Below, in pieces: positions 9,501-18,624 of a stretch of 62,486 nucleotides of DNA. The DNA comes from a virus. The stretch spans positions 1 through 62,486 of the IMG/VR virus record IMGVR_UViG_3300045741_000082. One strand, given 5' to 3'. Position 1 is the first letter of the stretch. Each line of letters opens with the position of its first letter. Both the position numbers and the translations under genes were made by a program. Under the pieces are notes generated by a model that saw only the letters and a program-made list of their open reading frames with translations, was not told the DNA's origin and ran no database searches.

Positions 9501-11507
9501 AGGTCCACCAGCAGTTAAATTAGGTATTACATATGCCGCTTGTAAACTTGAACTAAGAGTTATTGGACTCTGTGTGCTAAATTGAATAGTATTGTCCGTA
9601 TAAGACAGTCCTTTTATTTCTAGGTACATATCTGCTGTAAAAGTTAGTGTTGGTGAGGTCCAAGATACTGTACCGCCGCCTAAAATTTTAACTCCAGCCG
9701 CTGTAGCGGTTTTATATGTAGAATTTAACGTGGAATCTAAAGTGCTTATTGCTGCCACTAAAGAGTTACCGTCTACAACATAATAATTAGAGCTATAATT
9801 AGGGGAGCTATCAGTTTCTCCTGTAGAACCTATAAAAGTTATAAGTTGATCAGAAATCCCATCTCCTATTTCAGTGGTTTCTCCGTCTTGAAGCTCTAAC
9901 CCATTTAAATAAACTTTATTGCTTTTTCTTACTGCCAATACATATTTTTCTTTTGAAAGAGGTACTTTACCTGATCCAAAAGAATCATAATAAATAGTGG
10001 CTGAACCATTAGCAGTTAATGAAGGACTAGTAGTTATGGTGTTGTTCACATCATCTACAGCAGTAATGGTTGCTACAGTTCCTGAAGAGTCCTTCACTAC
10101 ATTTCCAACTAACACGTTACTTAGCGTTGCAGCACTTAAAGTACTAGTTGATCCAAATGCTGTAACGTTTACAGCTAAAGTCCCCTTCTGGATGGCACCT
10201 CCGCTTAAATTTATGTCATAAGCTAAAGAGCCGCCTTCAACTAAAGGAACAGAAGCCGAAGCTATAGTCATGTTTGATCCGTGCGGATTAATCAAAGTTA
10301 ATGCCGAGGACCAAGATAATATCTGAGAAGATAAAGTAAAACCTACAGTACCCCCATCAGTTAATCTTAAACTATGCTTATTATTTATAAATACTTCATA
10401 ATCTTTTAAAGAAGATACACTATTACGTAAATCTACAATACTTGACTCATGTGCTAATAAATTAGTTGAGTGCCAGTTAACTGTAGCTATATTCCAAAAT
10501 AGTTTTCCTTGGGGAGTACCAGTAACATTATCACTTACATACACATCTCTTTTTATAAGTGTATATGGTTTAGTGTTAATGATTTCAGGATTAGGTTGGT
10601 CTGGCTCCTTATCTATTCTAATTATTTCCTGAGTAGATGTTAGTCCAAGGAATATTTGATTTATATGGTAGGAATTTCCATTACTATCTATTAAAGTTCC
10701 ATCTTGAAAAGCTGCTTGCTCTGATGGACTTTTCGGAATTGGATTTCCTCCACCTAAAGAAATGTCATTAGTTATAGTTAATTCTAGATCTCTTCCATCT
10801 ATTTTTTCTGCGCCTGTTACGACACTCAATAAAACCATTTCCCCATTTCCACCTAATGTTGGAGTAATAGTTATTTGGTTAACTAAATTTGGTGAGGAAA
10901 AAGATCCAGTTGATGGAAAATTTGTTACAGATACACTTGCACCATTCTCATCTCTATAAGGAATTGGACTCTCTGTTTGAAGGGCGTCTGGAACTATATT
11001 TATTTTAAATTCTAATCTTATCTTTTGCGCTGTAGATTCTGTTATGTTGGCATTCTGTAAGAAAGGGTCTTCTACTTCAGTTATTAGTTCTTCTGAAGCA
11101 GAAATTACTACTCTGTATAGATTTGTAGGAGTAGTGAGCATATCATTAAATGTTATGATCTTTCCCAAACCACTAGTATCATCGTCTATAGACACACCAA
11201 CTGGTAAAATCCCAGTAGTAAGTATTGCTCCTGAAACTAATTGATCTTTTCCAGACCTCATTTGAAATGGAAGTCCCTTAAACCAAGCTTCTCCAGGCTT
11301 AATCAAAAGTTGATTATTGCTTAGTTTCTCTACTTTCCACGCATCTTCTACAGCTACGTCTCCAATAGTATCTTTAACCATTGTTCTAAGAGCATCTAAA
11401 ATTTCAAGCTCAATATCGGTAGCTTCAGAGGCTAAAAGGTATCTTCCCTCTACAAATTTAGATCTTAGATATCTATTTGCCCTAAATGTATTAAATCTCA
11501 ACGCCAT
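6576..11507 (-). CDS. Large baseplate/fibre-anchoring protein
   Basis: A 1643-residue structural protein, the largest in the baseplate cluster after the 1835-residue repeat protein. The N-terminal 120 residues (FNTFRANRYLRSKFVEGRYL, GEAWFKGLPFQMRSG) resemble N-terminal domains of baseplate-attached fibre networks. Around residue 350 comes LFWNIATVNWHSTNLLAHES, which recurs in such proteins. The rest is a series of beta-rich Ig-like or carbohydrate-binding-like modules, including two related modules near residues 1240-1500 (VFVGTGLDIIRSD and FFGTGIEIISSY). It follows the gpI-like wedge gene, where T4-like phages carry gp10-type proteins. The exact role is inferred. Confidence 0.65.
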   Translation of the reverse strand: MALRFNTFRANRYLRSKFVEGRYLLASEATDIELEILDALRTMVKDTIGDVAVEDAWKVEKLSNNQLLIKPGEAWFKGLPFQMRSGKDQLVSGAILTTGILPVGVSIDDDTSGLGKIITFNDMLTTPTNLYRVVISASEELITEVEDPFLQNANITESTAQKIRLEFKINIVPDALQTESPIPYRDENGASVSVTNFPSTGSFSSPNLVNQITITPTLGGNGEMVLLSVVTGAEKIDGRDLELTITNDISLGGGNPIPKSPSEQAAFQDGTLIDSNGNSYHINQIFLGLTSTQEIIRIDKEPDQPNPEIINTKPYTLIKRDVYVSDNVTGTPQGKLFWNIATVNWHSTNLLAHESSIVDLRNSVSSLKDYEVFINNKHSLRLTDGGTVGFTLSSQILSWSSALTLINPHGSNMTIASASVPLVEGGSLAYDINLSGGAIQKGTLAVNVTAFGSTSTLSAATLSNVLVGNVVKDSSGTVATITAVDDVNNTITTSPSLTANGSATIYYDSFGSGKVPLSKEKYVLAVRKSNKVYLNGLELQDGETTEIGDGISDQLITFIGSTGETDSSPNYSSNYYVVDGNSLVAAISTLDSTLNSTYKTATAAGVKILGGGTVSWTSPTLTFTADMYLEIKGLSYTDNTIQFSTQSPITLSSSLQAAYVIPNLTAGGPNLTVSVGSLSTIPTNALIIARREGTDVIVGSSSTRLKSGQSSTLYSQMSDQNLTYVGATDTSSSQPSYSSSIRGTANESLTSRAGQLTDAIGDNQEDRSMYLRSDNPVTWDGSSLSFPGNIIVEVINTKSGTITQHTISIANSPISLSNGESAWVSINRSSTSETLTLNKSGTLAIPAQTQANKDVIVLFRRVDVSGSGYLHIPLHKQIIEPNQTVRLGSATGASTNLQAIQNILTNVAEPFQSPNPLTSGTAYTAITVQDLSGNKRTTFDPNQTVRPAYGIERVGFKNLRRVPNEKGPNGEPVWRSDDERVRFVGANWTLVSTTSGTYPQTSVVGEYVEITFNGTALDLLHLGSHSILVSANGGASTSDSSSNTNIGGFGYSVNVVQNIASVSNSASVVTGLSASGSNTVKITNNTAINPLGVYGFDIITETSTVQASSPITIPPGTAYANGLSAALLTTQTTPYDSGFISGTLGTKGGRVVVYYDGANLQKILQPTSTNAPTYLASADHSSEDPIRTINWREFGTTGARDFNGLSTGSSDKYFVLNDGTTTLIGDNVAASGTTNDSLFIAGTGGNLTIVFVGTGLDIIRSDQGTGTIPNVGLYIDGVLNVSVLPTTATADKRVQKIVANLPYGTHTVRFAAPATVLQDFGLTDFIIYGPKKPSIPIGSIEIDEYFIMADYSRSTTQDSSIGTPLSQGILYKSPMRENFYSSGWTVQQVADVSTTRGFYVSTTSNNQAVTYTFFGTGIEIISSYTTTPNTRKISIDGTLYTGAAQVSYNGGAVPTWTPGTSTWLDGGTAGSSLQITGLPLGQHTIQVIKSSATDTFAFYGMNVITPIHFADYKNGSLSIKPAIEVAKLGEQDNVDLGKAKAWVTFDSTNSIVLASYNIASVVKIATGQYDVFFRRPFTSSNYAISGFIYDVSAQFGAGQNGNISLKTNHSIALAIRNAADTGYTDKNWSLAVFGELVDEEEEG

Positions 11508-11518
11508 TTTTAATCCTC

Positions 11519-13240
11519 TTAAACTATTGTGAAAATAAATCCTGCTCTAGTACCAAATGGTATGTATTCAGGAAATAACTTGTTTAAAATAATGAATCTA
11601 TCCGCATTTAATGGAGAAAGGACTGCGTAGTCTCCTCCAGGATTTCTATTATTTATCGTTCCTTTTACTGTTATAGTAGTTGCTGTGTTAGACACAACTT
11701 CAAATATATCATTAACTTCTTCAACATTGGGCAACAAAAAAGTTCCAACTAGGCTATTAACTGCACCAAAATTAGCTGTTGAATCTGTCATGGTTGTTGT
11801 TCCACTAGACAAAGAAAATTGAGTACTGGTTCCTATATACAAAGCCACGTTTGGTAGCGTTATAGTAAATTCTCTAAAAGTAAAGAATCCAGGCACAACT
11901 ATTCCTGGAACAGCTTTTAAAAACCTTCCTCCAGTCACAAAGGGATCTTCTTGAACTAATCTTATGTTCAGAGGTCCTATATCTGGGTCTAGAAATCTTA
12001 ATGCGTCGGAATTAGCTAGGGAGTCTTGTATAGCGGAGGAATAATCTCCAGTTCCCTTGGTTATGTCCCAAGTAGTAATCTCTCTAATAAATAGTGCTAT
12101 ACCTTCTTTACTTCCTTTTAACTTCCAAAGCCATAATTGATTTCTGGCTACCCTTCTTAAGGTATCTATGCCTATAGAATATCCTATGGATGGTAAACCG
12201 TTTTGTTCAGATAGAGGCAAAAGAGCCGTAACTAAAATTTTATCTGAATCTTGCAAATTGTAAGTATTTACTAAGCTTTGCAGCTCATTAAACTGATGTC
12301 CAAAAACCTTCATCAAGTCTTGTAGATCTTCAGTAGAGTCTAACTCTCTGTATAGAGTTGGCCACAGATTATATAGTAATTCCCCAAAATTATAATCTTT
12401 AGTGCTTAAAGCCCAATTTTGAGTAGAGTCTGTACTATCAAAGTTAGAAAATTTTGCTTGAGCTACATTTGTTCCTACGGTTTTAGTAAAAATAGTGTAG
12501 TAATAAAATGTATCATCTTCTAGCTTAGTCCCAGATCTAGCTGTTGCTTCAGAAACGGTTCTGTAATTATCTATATATGGTAATGGCTGACTATTATAAT
12601 GGCTGTTCAAAATTGTCATTCCTGGACCTATAACTGGGGTTCCAGATTGCCAGAAGTATACCGTATCTGAAGTATTGCTTTTTATTATGAATTTAGTTCC
12701 TACAGAATCCCTAAATATTAGATTAGCAACTTCATCTTGAGAAAAATCCTTAACCACTAGACTATTGTTATCAATTACTACTAAGTTCTTTATAAATCCT
12801 GATCCAGAAGTAGTTCTTATATCATATTCATAGTTTTCTTGTGGTCTAGACTCTGCCGCAAAATCTGGAAGTACTGTAAAGAATCCAGCAGATGGTGTTG
12901 TATCTAGAGTCAGAGAAGTCGAGGTGTTGCTTAAGATTCTGTGAACTTGACTATTAGAATCCCTCAAAAGTCTTCCATTTAAATTTGGAGATGTGGGGAG
13001 TCCAGTTGGACTAAAAACATTAGTACCGACTATGGTGGCTCCCCTAAATATTTCTGTAGGTCTCACATCAGTAGCTCTGTTTGGAAAGCTACTGTTATAT
13101 AGTTCCTCTGGAAAATGACTAGTTGTTTTAGTAACTATCAGTTCATCAGAGGAGTTATTAAAGTCTAGTGGTGCCTTCCAATTAAGCCCAGTTTGATTTG
13201 GGAGTAATGATTGGGCGGTAAATTCTCTAGCAAGACTCAT
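11519..13240 (-). CDS. Baseplate wedge protein with gpI-like (tail protein I) domain
   Basis: A 573-residue protein. The middle (residues about 285-400) has the tail-protein-I layout: NLWPTLYRELDSTEDLQDLM, then a helix, LLPLSEQNGLPSIGYSIGID, RRVARNQLWLWKLKGSKEGI. The N-terminal part is a beta-rich extension, including a GRLLRDSN...LDTTPSAG module related to modules in neighbouring tail proteins. The C-terminal part is also beta-rich. The position straight after the J-like gene matches the J-I order of myovirus baseplates. It should bind the wedge and carry fibres. Confidence 0.75.
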   Translation of the reverse strand: MSLAREFTAQSLLPNQTGLNWKAPLDFNNSSDELIVTKTTSHFPEELYNSSFPNRATDVRPTEIFRGATIVGTNVFSPTGLPTSPNLNGRLLRDSNSQVHRILSNTSTSLTLDTTPSAGFFTVLPDFAAESRPQENYEYDIRTTSGSGFIKNLVVIDNNSLVVKDFSQDEVANLIFRDSVGTKFIIKSNTSDTVYFWQSGTPVIGPGMTILNSHYNSQPLPYIDNYRTVSEATARSGTKLEDDTFYYYTIFTKTVGTNVAQAKFSNFDSTDSTQNWALSTKDYNFGELLYNLWPTLYRELDSTEDLQDLMKVFGHQFNELQSLVNTYNLQDSDKILVTALLPLSEQNGLPSIGYSIGIDTLRRVARNQLWLWKLKGSKEGIALFIREITTWDITKGTGDYSSAIQDSLANSDALRFLDPDIGPLNIRLVQEDPFVTGGRFLKAVPGIVVPGFFTFREFTITLPNVALYIGTSTQFSLSSGTTTMTDSTANFGAVNSLVGTFLLPNVEEVNDIFEVVSNTATTITVKGTINNRNPGGDYAVLSPLNADRFIILNKLFPEYIPFGTRAGFIFTIV

Positions 13241-13250
13241 ATAAATTCCT

Positions 13251-16200
13251 TTAGTCTACTCCACCGTAGATTTTTATGTCTATATCTGATTCTTTTATTT
13301 GTGGTATTTCATTAAGTCTTATATTAACTATATCATCTGCATATCTTGATGATCGGAAAGTAAAGGTGTCTACTTGCTTATTAGGAATACTTGCTACGGT
13401 TCCTTTTCCTAAAGCAGTTACGTTTGAAGCTGATGTTGGGCTTCCATTAGTAATACCCAAAATAACCGACATCTCATTTTGATCATCGTAGTATCTAGTG
13501 CTTATAGTAGCTCCAGATCCTAAAACAGGAGTTAAGTTGCTCTGTAAAATTACTGATTTTGTACCTTCTACAGAAAATATAGCATCTATTCCATTACTAC
13601 CTGTATAATCAACTCCACCGCCAACAAACTGATTTGGTCCAGTAGTGTGATTAGACCAAGAACTAACTCCATCATATCTAGAGAAAGATCCGTTAGTGTA
13701 AGTTGGAGAACTGTTATCTATGCCTACTAATATCCTATCCCTAATTTCCACAGATCCATAATTTGATGAAGAGGGTGTAGGAGTTGCAGTTATAGCTACT
13801 GGAAAAGTTCCTGTAACTGGATCTTGAATAACTAAGGTATTATTTAAATCGTCTACTGCAGTTATTAAATAATATGTGGGGCTTGCATTTGCATCTCTAA
13901 AATAGTTTCCTGGAACTACTGATCCAAGGCTTACTGGTGATAGATAACTGACGGTTCCATTAATAGAGCTATAAGTAAATCCAACCAAACCTGTATTTGT
14001 AAATGCTATTCCTGTCTGCTCGCTACTTACGTAAGCTGCATCTGGAACTAAAACTAAATGATATTGAGTACCTGCTGAAAGAGTAGGCGGAGTATTAAAT
14101 CCAAAAGATATTTTATTATATCCAGAATATGTTACATTAGTTACCGAAGTAGCATTTGATGTAGCTACTACACTACTTAAATTAGGAAGCCCACCCAAAT
14201 CGTTTACTATCTTGGCAGTGAGGTTTCCTAGAATATTCCCTTCTCTTTTTAAATAAAAAGTAACTACTGCATATAAATCTGTAGTAGGTACTTTAAATCC
14301 TTGAGCTACTTGAGATCCAAGTCCAGAACCATTTAATTGAAACGTAGAACTAAAATTAACTTGATCATAAAATACTGAAGGTTTAGCTTCATTATCTACT
14401 CCAACAATATTTAATATTTGTCCACTAGAATCTATTAATACATACTCTGAATTTACTCCAGATAGATTTGGGGCAGCATTTAGTCTAGCTGTACCTGTAC
14501 CTACGTCATAGGATGATATATCTACGGCTACTCCAAGATTTCCTATAGAGGATTGTAATGAAGATATAGTAAAGTCATCTCCAATAGTACCTATTTGACT
14601 AAACTCACCACCTATAGAATAAACAGTGTTGTCACTGTTAAACTGTATACTAAACACAGTATCTCTAAAGGTAATTTGCTTTCCGCTCATTTTTCTTACT
14701 ATTTTATACTCTCCAGGAACTACTGTAGTAATTCCAGCATCGCTAACAGCAGAAACTGATACTTTTATTGTATTACTATCATTATGAACTATTTCCCAAA
14801 TATTTGTAGAAGCATCAACTAAATAGTATTGTCCAGTAGCATATTGGCCTGGAATAAAAACTTTTGAGTTATCTAATAGGATTCTAGAGCTTAACGCTAC
14901 AGAAGTTCCTTTATCTACGGATAGATCCAGGTTAGTATCTGTTATGCTATCTACAGCTAAATTTGTTGCCTTAGCCTTAATCTTCTTGAAACACTTAAAT
15001 GATTCATAGGTTGTGTTGCCGCTTCTTATTGATCCGTGGGCGCTGGTGGTCACTGTATTGTTTATGGTCAATCCAGAAGATATTGCTATGGTGTTATTAG
15101 TAGTGTTGACTGACAATATTGAAAAGTCTGTTCCAGTACCATCTCTGAATTGGTCTCCTGGAGCTACCGAAGTTAAATTAACTGGAAAAGAATAAGTTAC
15201 GACTCCAGTTCCTGAGTTATATGTAAATCCAACTAAAGACGTATTATCAAATAGTAGGATTCCTCCAGTTCTTGTCTGTACACTACTAGCTGCCAATAAC
15301 CACTCTGTTTCTGAAATATTCGGAAAGATAGTAACGTCGCTAGTTTTATATCTTGTTAAAAATCCTTTAACTCTCTGTTCGACTCTAGGTCTATAAGACA
15401 GTCTCTTTATCTCAAATCTCTCTATTCCAGAAATAGTTTCTATTATGTTATTTATATCTTTTAATAGTATTTGTTCTGAAAACTTTATTCCAGATCCCTT
15501 AGCTCCTCCAGTACTCAAACTGAAAAAATTAGTTATTGCTTTTATCAAAGAAGACTTAACTGTACTTTTACTTGCTGTATCTGAAATAAAAACTTCTAAG
15601 CCTATTAAAGTATCTATTCCAAAAGCATCTCTTATCTGAAATTGAACAGTTACTGTTTTCCTTCTATCTATAAAACTACTAAGTCTATTTTTTAATATAG
15701 GATTATCTGATATTTGTGGTATTCCAGAACCTTGAGGAACTACATATATATTTAGATCTACTCCAGGATCAGTATTGTTAATCTCTGTCGAAGCTGTGAA
15801 TACTTGACTAAAATTAGCTATTAATATGTCAGAATAGTCTTGTTCAGATACCGCTCTTTCTAATGTTCGTAAACTAGCTGGAATAAGTTCTCTAAGTTGG
15901 TCTATGGATTGTTGGTCTGCTCCCCCAGAAAACTCTGAGTTATTGGTAACAGCAGTAACTGCAGGCAAAGAACTAACTAAAGTTGTTAATGACTGCTTTG
16001 CTATATTACCAGCAGATCCTCCACCAGTTCTGTAAGTAATAGATATTACCTCTCCTGGTTGAAGCTTTCTACCAAAAATACCATCTCCAAAAGACACATA
16101 AGGAGTGTCGTCTGGTCTGGTTCCTACAGAAAATACTCTTCCTCCACCACCAATAACAACTCCTAAAGAGTCAAATACTGCTGGCATATCTGTACCATTA

Positions 16201-16826
16201 TTTTTTAGAAAACTATCTACTAAAGTGTATGAATTTCCGCTAACAGTTAGTTGAGGGGTTATATCTCCAGGAATTAAGTTGGTTAGATCCCTAATTACAT
16301 TAGGACCTCTCAAATCAAATTCCTCTGATTGTAGACCTTCAGCTACGAACTGCTCAGTTACTATTTCTCCTTGCAGTACACTGGCATTTATATCTCCAGC
16401 AGCAATAGCAGTAACAGCAGTAGTAACAAAAAACGGTTGTCCGTCTGAAGACTGTACTTTAAATCCTCTCGGAATAGTTACTGGGCCAGTTACAGTAAAT
16501 GTAGCTACACCAGAAGAACTGGTAGCTGTAGCTGGAACATAACCAAACTGTTTAGCTATCAATTCTATAGCACTTCTTGTAGAAGCAGTTTGTAAATATG
16601 ATTCTGTGGCTTGATTATCAAAATAAAAGAATAGAGAGTCTGCTATGTATGAAACTATTTCTAGCCAAGTTCTGCTAAAACTATCGGCGTTAAAATCTGT
16701 CCATAACCTGTTTGCACTAGTTCCTGGACCATAGTTCACATTAGCAAAGGCGATTATAGCATCAACAGTGCTGTTAAAGTCTTTTAAAATATAATCTATG
16801 TCTCTATTTGTAGTAATATTTGCCAT
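13251..16826 (-). CDS. Baseplate wedge protein, gpJ/gp6-like
   Basis: A 1191-residue protein. Residues about 1-470 fit the Baseplate_J family: the N-terminus DRDIDYILKDFNSTVDAIIA-type helix, FATEIT-like middle with VATFTVTGPVTIPRGFKVQ, then PDDTPYVSFGDGIFGRKLQPG, SGGADQQSIDQLRELIPASL and RTLERAVSEQDYSDIL. The C-terminal 700 residues are an extension of beta modules, two of which repeat the pattern LVGFTYxS...G-(D/N)-x-F-R-D. The wedge protein forms the ring round the hub in contractile tails. It overlaps no gene and lies 10 bp after the gp25-like gene. Confidence 0.85.
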   Translation of the reverse strand: MANITTNRDIDYILKDFNSTVDAIIAFANVNYGPGTSANRLWTDFNADSFSRTWLEIVSYIADSLFFYFDNQATESYLQTASTRSAIELIAKQFGYVPATATSSSGVATFTVTGPVTIPRGFKVQSSDGQPFFVTTAVTAIAAGDINASVLQGEIVTEQFVAEGLQSEEFDLRGPNVIRDLTNLIPGDITPQLTVSGNSYTLVDSFLKNNGTDMPAVFDSLGVVIGGGGRVFSVGTRPDDTPYVSFGDGIFGRKLQPGEVISITYRTGGGSAGNIAKQSLTTLVSSLPAVTAVTNNSEFSGGADQQSIDQLRELIPASLRTLERAVSEQDYSDILIANFSQVFTASTEINNTDPGVDLNIYVVPQGSGIPQISDNPILKNRLSSFIDRRKTVTVQFQIRDAFGIDTLIGLEVFISDTASKSTVKSSLIKAITNFFSLSTGGAKGSGIKFSEQILLKDINNIIETISGIERFEIKRLSYRPRVEQRVKGFLTRYKTSDVTIFPNISETEWLLAASSVQTRTGGILLFDNTSLVGFTYNSGTGVVTYSFPVNLTSVAPGDQFRDGTGTDFSILSVNTTNNTIAISSGLTINNTVTTSAHGSIRSGNTTYESFKCFKKIKAKATNLAVDSITDTNLDLSVDKGTSVALSSRILLDNSKVFIPGQYATGQYYLVDASTNIWEIVHNDSNTIKVSVSAVSDAGITTVVPGEYKIVRKMSGKQITFRDTVFSIQFNSDNTVYSIGGEFSQIGTIGDDFTISSLQSSIGNLGVAVDISSYDVGTGTARLNAAPNLSGVNSEYVLIDSSGQILNIVGVDNEAKPSVFYDQVNFSSTFQLNGSGLGSQVAQGFKVPTTDLYAVVTFYLKREGNILGNLTAKIVNDLGGLPNLSSVVATSNATSVTNVTYSGYNKISFGFNTPPTLSAGTQYHLVLVPDAAYVSSEQTGIAFTNTGLVGFTYSSINGTVSYLSPVSLGSVVPGNYFRDANASPTYYLITAVDDLNNTLVIQDPVTGTFPVAITATPTPSSSNYGSVEIRDRILVGIDNSSPTYTNGSFSRYDGVSSWSNHTTGPNQFVGGGVDYTGSNGIDAIFSVEGTKSVILQSNLTPVLGSGATISTRYYDDQNEMSVILGITNGSPTSASNVTALGKGTVASIPNKQVDTFTFRSSRYADDIVNIRLNEIPQIKESDIDIKIYGGVD

Positions 16827-16835
16827 TATTTCACC

Positions 16836-17249
16836 CTATGAAAAAGATAGTGAGGTTCCTGCTCTAAAAGGAAAAACCAAGTTTAAAGCCGTATCAGTAT
16901 TGTTTACTATAAATTGAATATTAAATGTTATCAATCCAGTATTTTCATTTACAGTACTATCTATGTTAGTTAAAGTTACTCTGGGTTCAAAATTCTCTAT
17001 AGCGGCTTGTATTGAAGCTTTTCCTGCTTCTGCCGCAACTTCTAAATTTTCCCACACTTGTTCTCTTAAATGACATCCAAAATCTGGTCTATTAACTCTT
17101 TCTCCAGGAATAGTAAGTAATAATTGTTGTATGTCCTGAAGTAATAGATTCAATCCAGATATTGGCTGGAATGTTCCATTTATGGGAAAACCTAAATCAG
17201 ATCCTAGTCTTTCATTTAAACTTTGAGTTGCAGATTTTAATTTAACCAT
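16836..17249 (-). CDS. gp25-like baseplate wedge protein
   Basis: A 137-residue protein of the gpW/gp25 family. Visible marks are DLGFPINGTFQPISGLNLLL, the TIPGERVNRPDFGCHLREQV segment that contains the family's conserved EPR-like core, and IEPR-like ENFEPRVTL. It joins the sheath initiation layer to the baseplate. It starts at the stop of the upstream gene (shared base) and precedes the J-like gene, the normal order. Confidence 0.9.
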   Translation of the reverse strand: MVKLKSATQSLNERLGSDLGFPINGTFQPISGLNLLLQDIQQLLLTIPGERVNRPDFGCHLREQVWENLEVAAEAGKASIQAAIENFEPRVTLTNIDSTVNENTGLITFNIQFIVNNTDTALNLVFPFRAGTSLSFS

Positions 17250-17845
17250 TATGATATTACTCCTACTCCTGCTCCAGATCCGCCAGAAGGAGTTCCAGAG
17301 GGAGATCCTACTATAACTACGGTTCCTGTAGCAGAGTTTAAAATTTCAGTAACTATACCTGTGGCTATTACATTACTTAAGACGGTCCTATTAGATCCTA
17401 CTGCTCCAGCAAGACTAAGTTGAGAGTCTATATTGTTTTTCATTTCTGTAATAGATACTGGTATTGATCCTATAACTATTGTTCCGACTCCAGCAAAAAC
17501 TGGAGTATGAGTTGATGTTAAAGTTGCTGAAGAACTTAGATGCGTAACTACAGCATTCATTATTGCCATTAAAAAATTGTTTGCATTTACTCCAACTGAA
17601 GGCATTATGGAAATTGAAGTAGAAGTCATATTAGTTGGGTTTAATCCAGTTAATCCTACTCCACTACCTGCCCCAAATCCAGGAACACTTCCTGCATCTA
17701 GAGTAGCAAAAGATTTTCCAGAAATGCTCATGACTATTCCTGCAGCTATAGCATTAGAGAATATGGTTCTGTTAGATCCATTAGCTCCATATCCAGCTAA
17801 ATTTGAATCTATTAATGAACCTAATGTGGGTGCAGAAAGAGACAT
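17249..17845 (-). CDS. Baseplate-region protein with internal duplication
   Basis: A 198-residue protein between the spike and gp25-like genes. Two halves repeat: residues 12-40 contain IDSNLAGYGANGSNRTIFSN and residues 135-165 contain IDSQLSLAGAVGSNRTVLSN, each followed by [VA]IA[AT]GIV. The N-half adds a glycine-rich FGAGSGVGLTGL and the C-terminus ends in a Gly/Ser tail. I have no firm family name. Its position suggests a small spike- or hub-associated protein. Confidence 0.65.
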   Translation of the reverse strand: MSLSAPTLGSLIDSNLAGYGANGSNRTIFSNAIAAGIVMSISGKSFATLDAGSVPGFGAGSGVGLTGLNPTNMTSTSISIMPSVGVNANNFLMAIMNAVVTHLSSSATLTSTHTPVFAGVGTIVIGSIPVSITEMKNNIDSQLSLAGAVGSNRTVLSNVIATGIVTEILNSATGTVVIVGSPSGTPSGGSGAGVGVIS

Positions 17846-17848
17846 ATT

Positions 17849-18616
17849 TTATCCTGACTTTACTGTGGTCACTCCAGTTGTTGGGTATCCAAAAATACTG
17901 TCTATTACTGGATCAGTAGTAGTTGTTAAGACGTTTCCAGAAGAACCATTTAAAGTTATTTGTTGAGCAGATATTTTTGCATTTCCAGAACAAACAACAT
18001 TGCAGTCGGCTCCTGCCGTTACGTTAACTGTTTGTTTAGCATTTATTGTTATTTGGCCGCTGGAAGAATCTATCGTTATACTAGAGCCATCTCTAGATTC
18101 TATCAAAATCTTTTCTAATCCATGATCTGGATCATCCATTATATGTATTTTGTATGATTTGGTATCAGATTCATCATGTGGTGCTGTAGTAATTCTGATC
18201 CCTCTTCTCAAAGTAGTCAAATCAGTGTCTTTGGGTGAATTGGTTGGATTGGATATCCCATCATCCAATTCTATTAAATGTCCAGAAGGGGTATATAAAC
18301 CTCTATTTGTAGGAACATTTCTATCACTAAATGCTATAGGTATGTTTGCTTTTCCTGGATAACCTATAGTTAGATTTCCGTGTGCTATAGGAAACTCTGG
18401 CTCCCCACTATCACATTCTACGTAAACTATATCTCCTATAGAAGGTACGTCAAATTGTCCAGGAGAGTGCAGATAAGGAACCCACACTGTTTCTCCTAGT
18501 ATTGGATGATCTATTAATATTCTTCCTTTGTTAGCTGGGTCTCTGTTGTCAAGTACCTTAGCTTTAGATCTTTCAGAATACCTATGTCGTCCATAATTAT
18601 CTTTAGTTCTAAACAT
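17849..18616 (-). CDS. Baseplate central spike, gp5-like OB-fold protein
   Basis: A 255-residue protein. The N-terminus carries the gp5/gpV-type OB fold: KAKVLDNRDPANKGRILIDH, TVWVPYLHSPGQFDVPSIGD, YVECDSGEPEFPIAHGNL. Residues about 150-235 form a repetitive beta prism (SITIDSSSGQITINAKQTVN, VNVTAGADCNVVCSGNAKIS), the usual trimeric spike body. No lysozyme domain is present, unlike T4 gp5. The spike sits under the hub and pierces the outer membrane. Confidence 0.85.
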   Translation of the reverse strand: MFRTKDNYGRHRYSERSKAKVLDNRDPANKGRILIDHPILGETVWVPYLHSPGQFDVPSIGDIVYVECDSGEPEFPIAHGNLTIGYPGKANIPIAFSDRNVPTNRGLYTPSGHLIELDDGISNPTNSPKDTDLTTLRRGIRITTAPHDESDTKSYKIHIMDDPDHGLEKILIESRDGSSITIDSSSGQITINAKQTVNVTAGADCNVVCSGNAKISAQQITLNGSSGNVLTTTTDPVIDSIFGYPTTGVTTVKSG

Positions 18617-18624
18617 AATAATAC

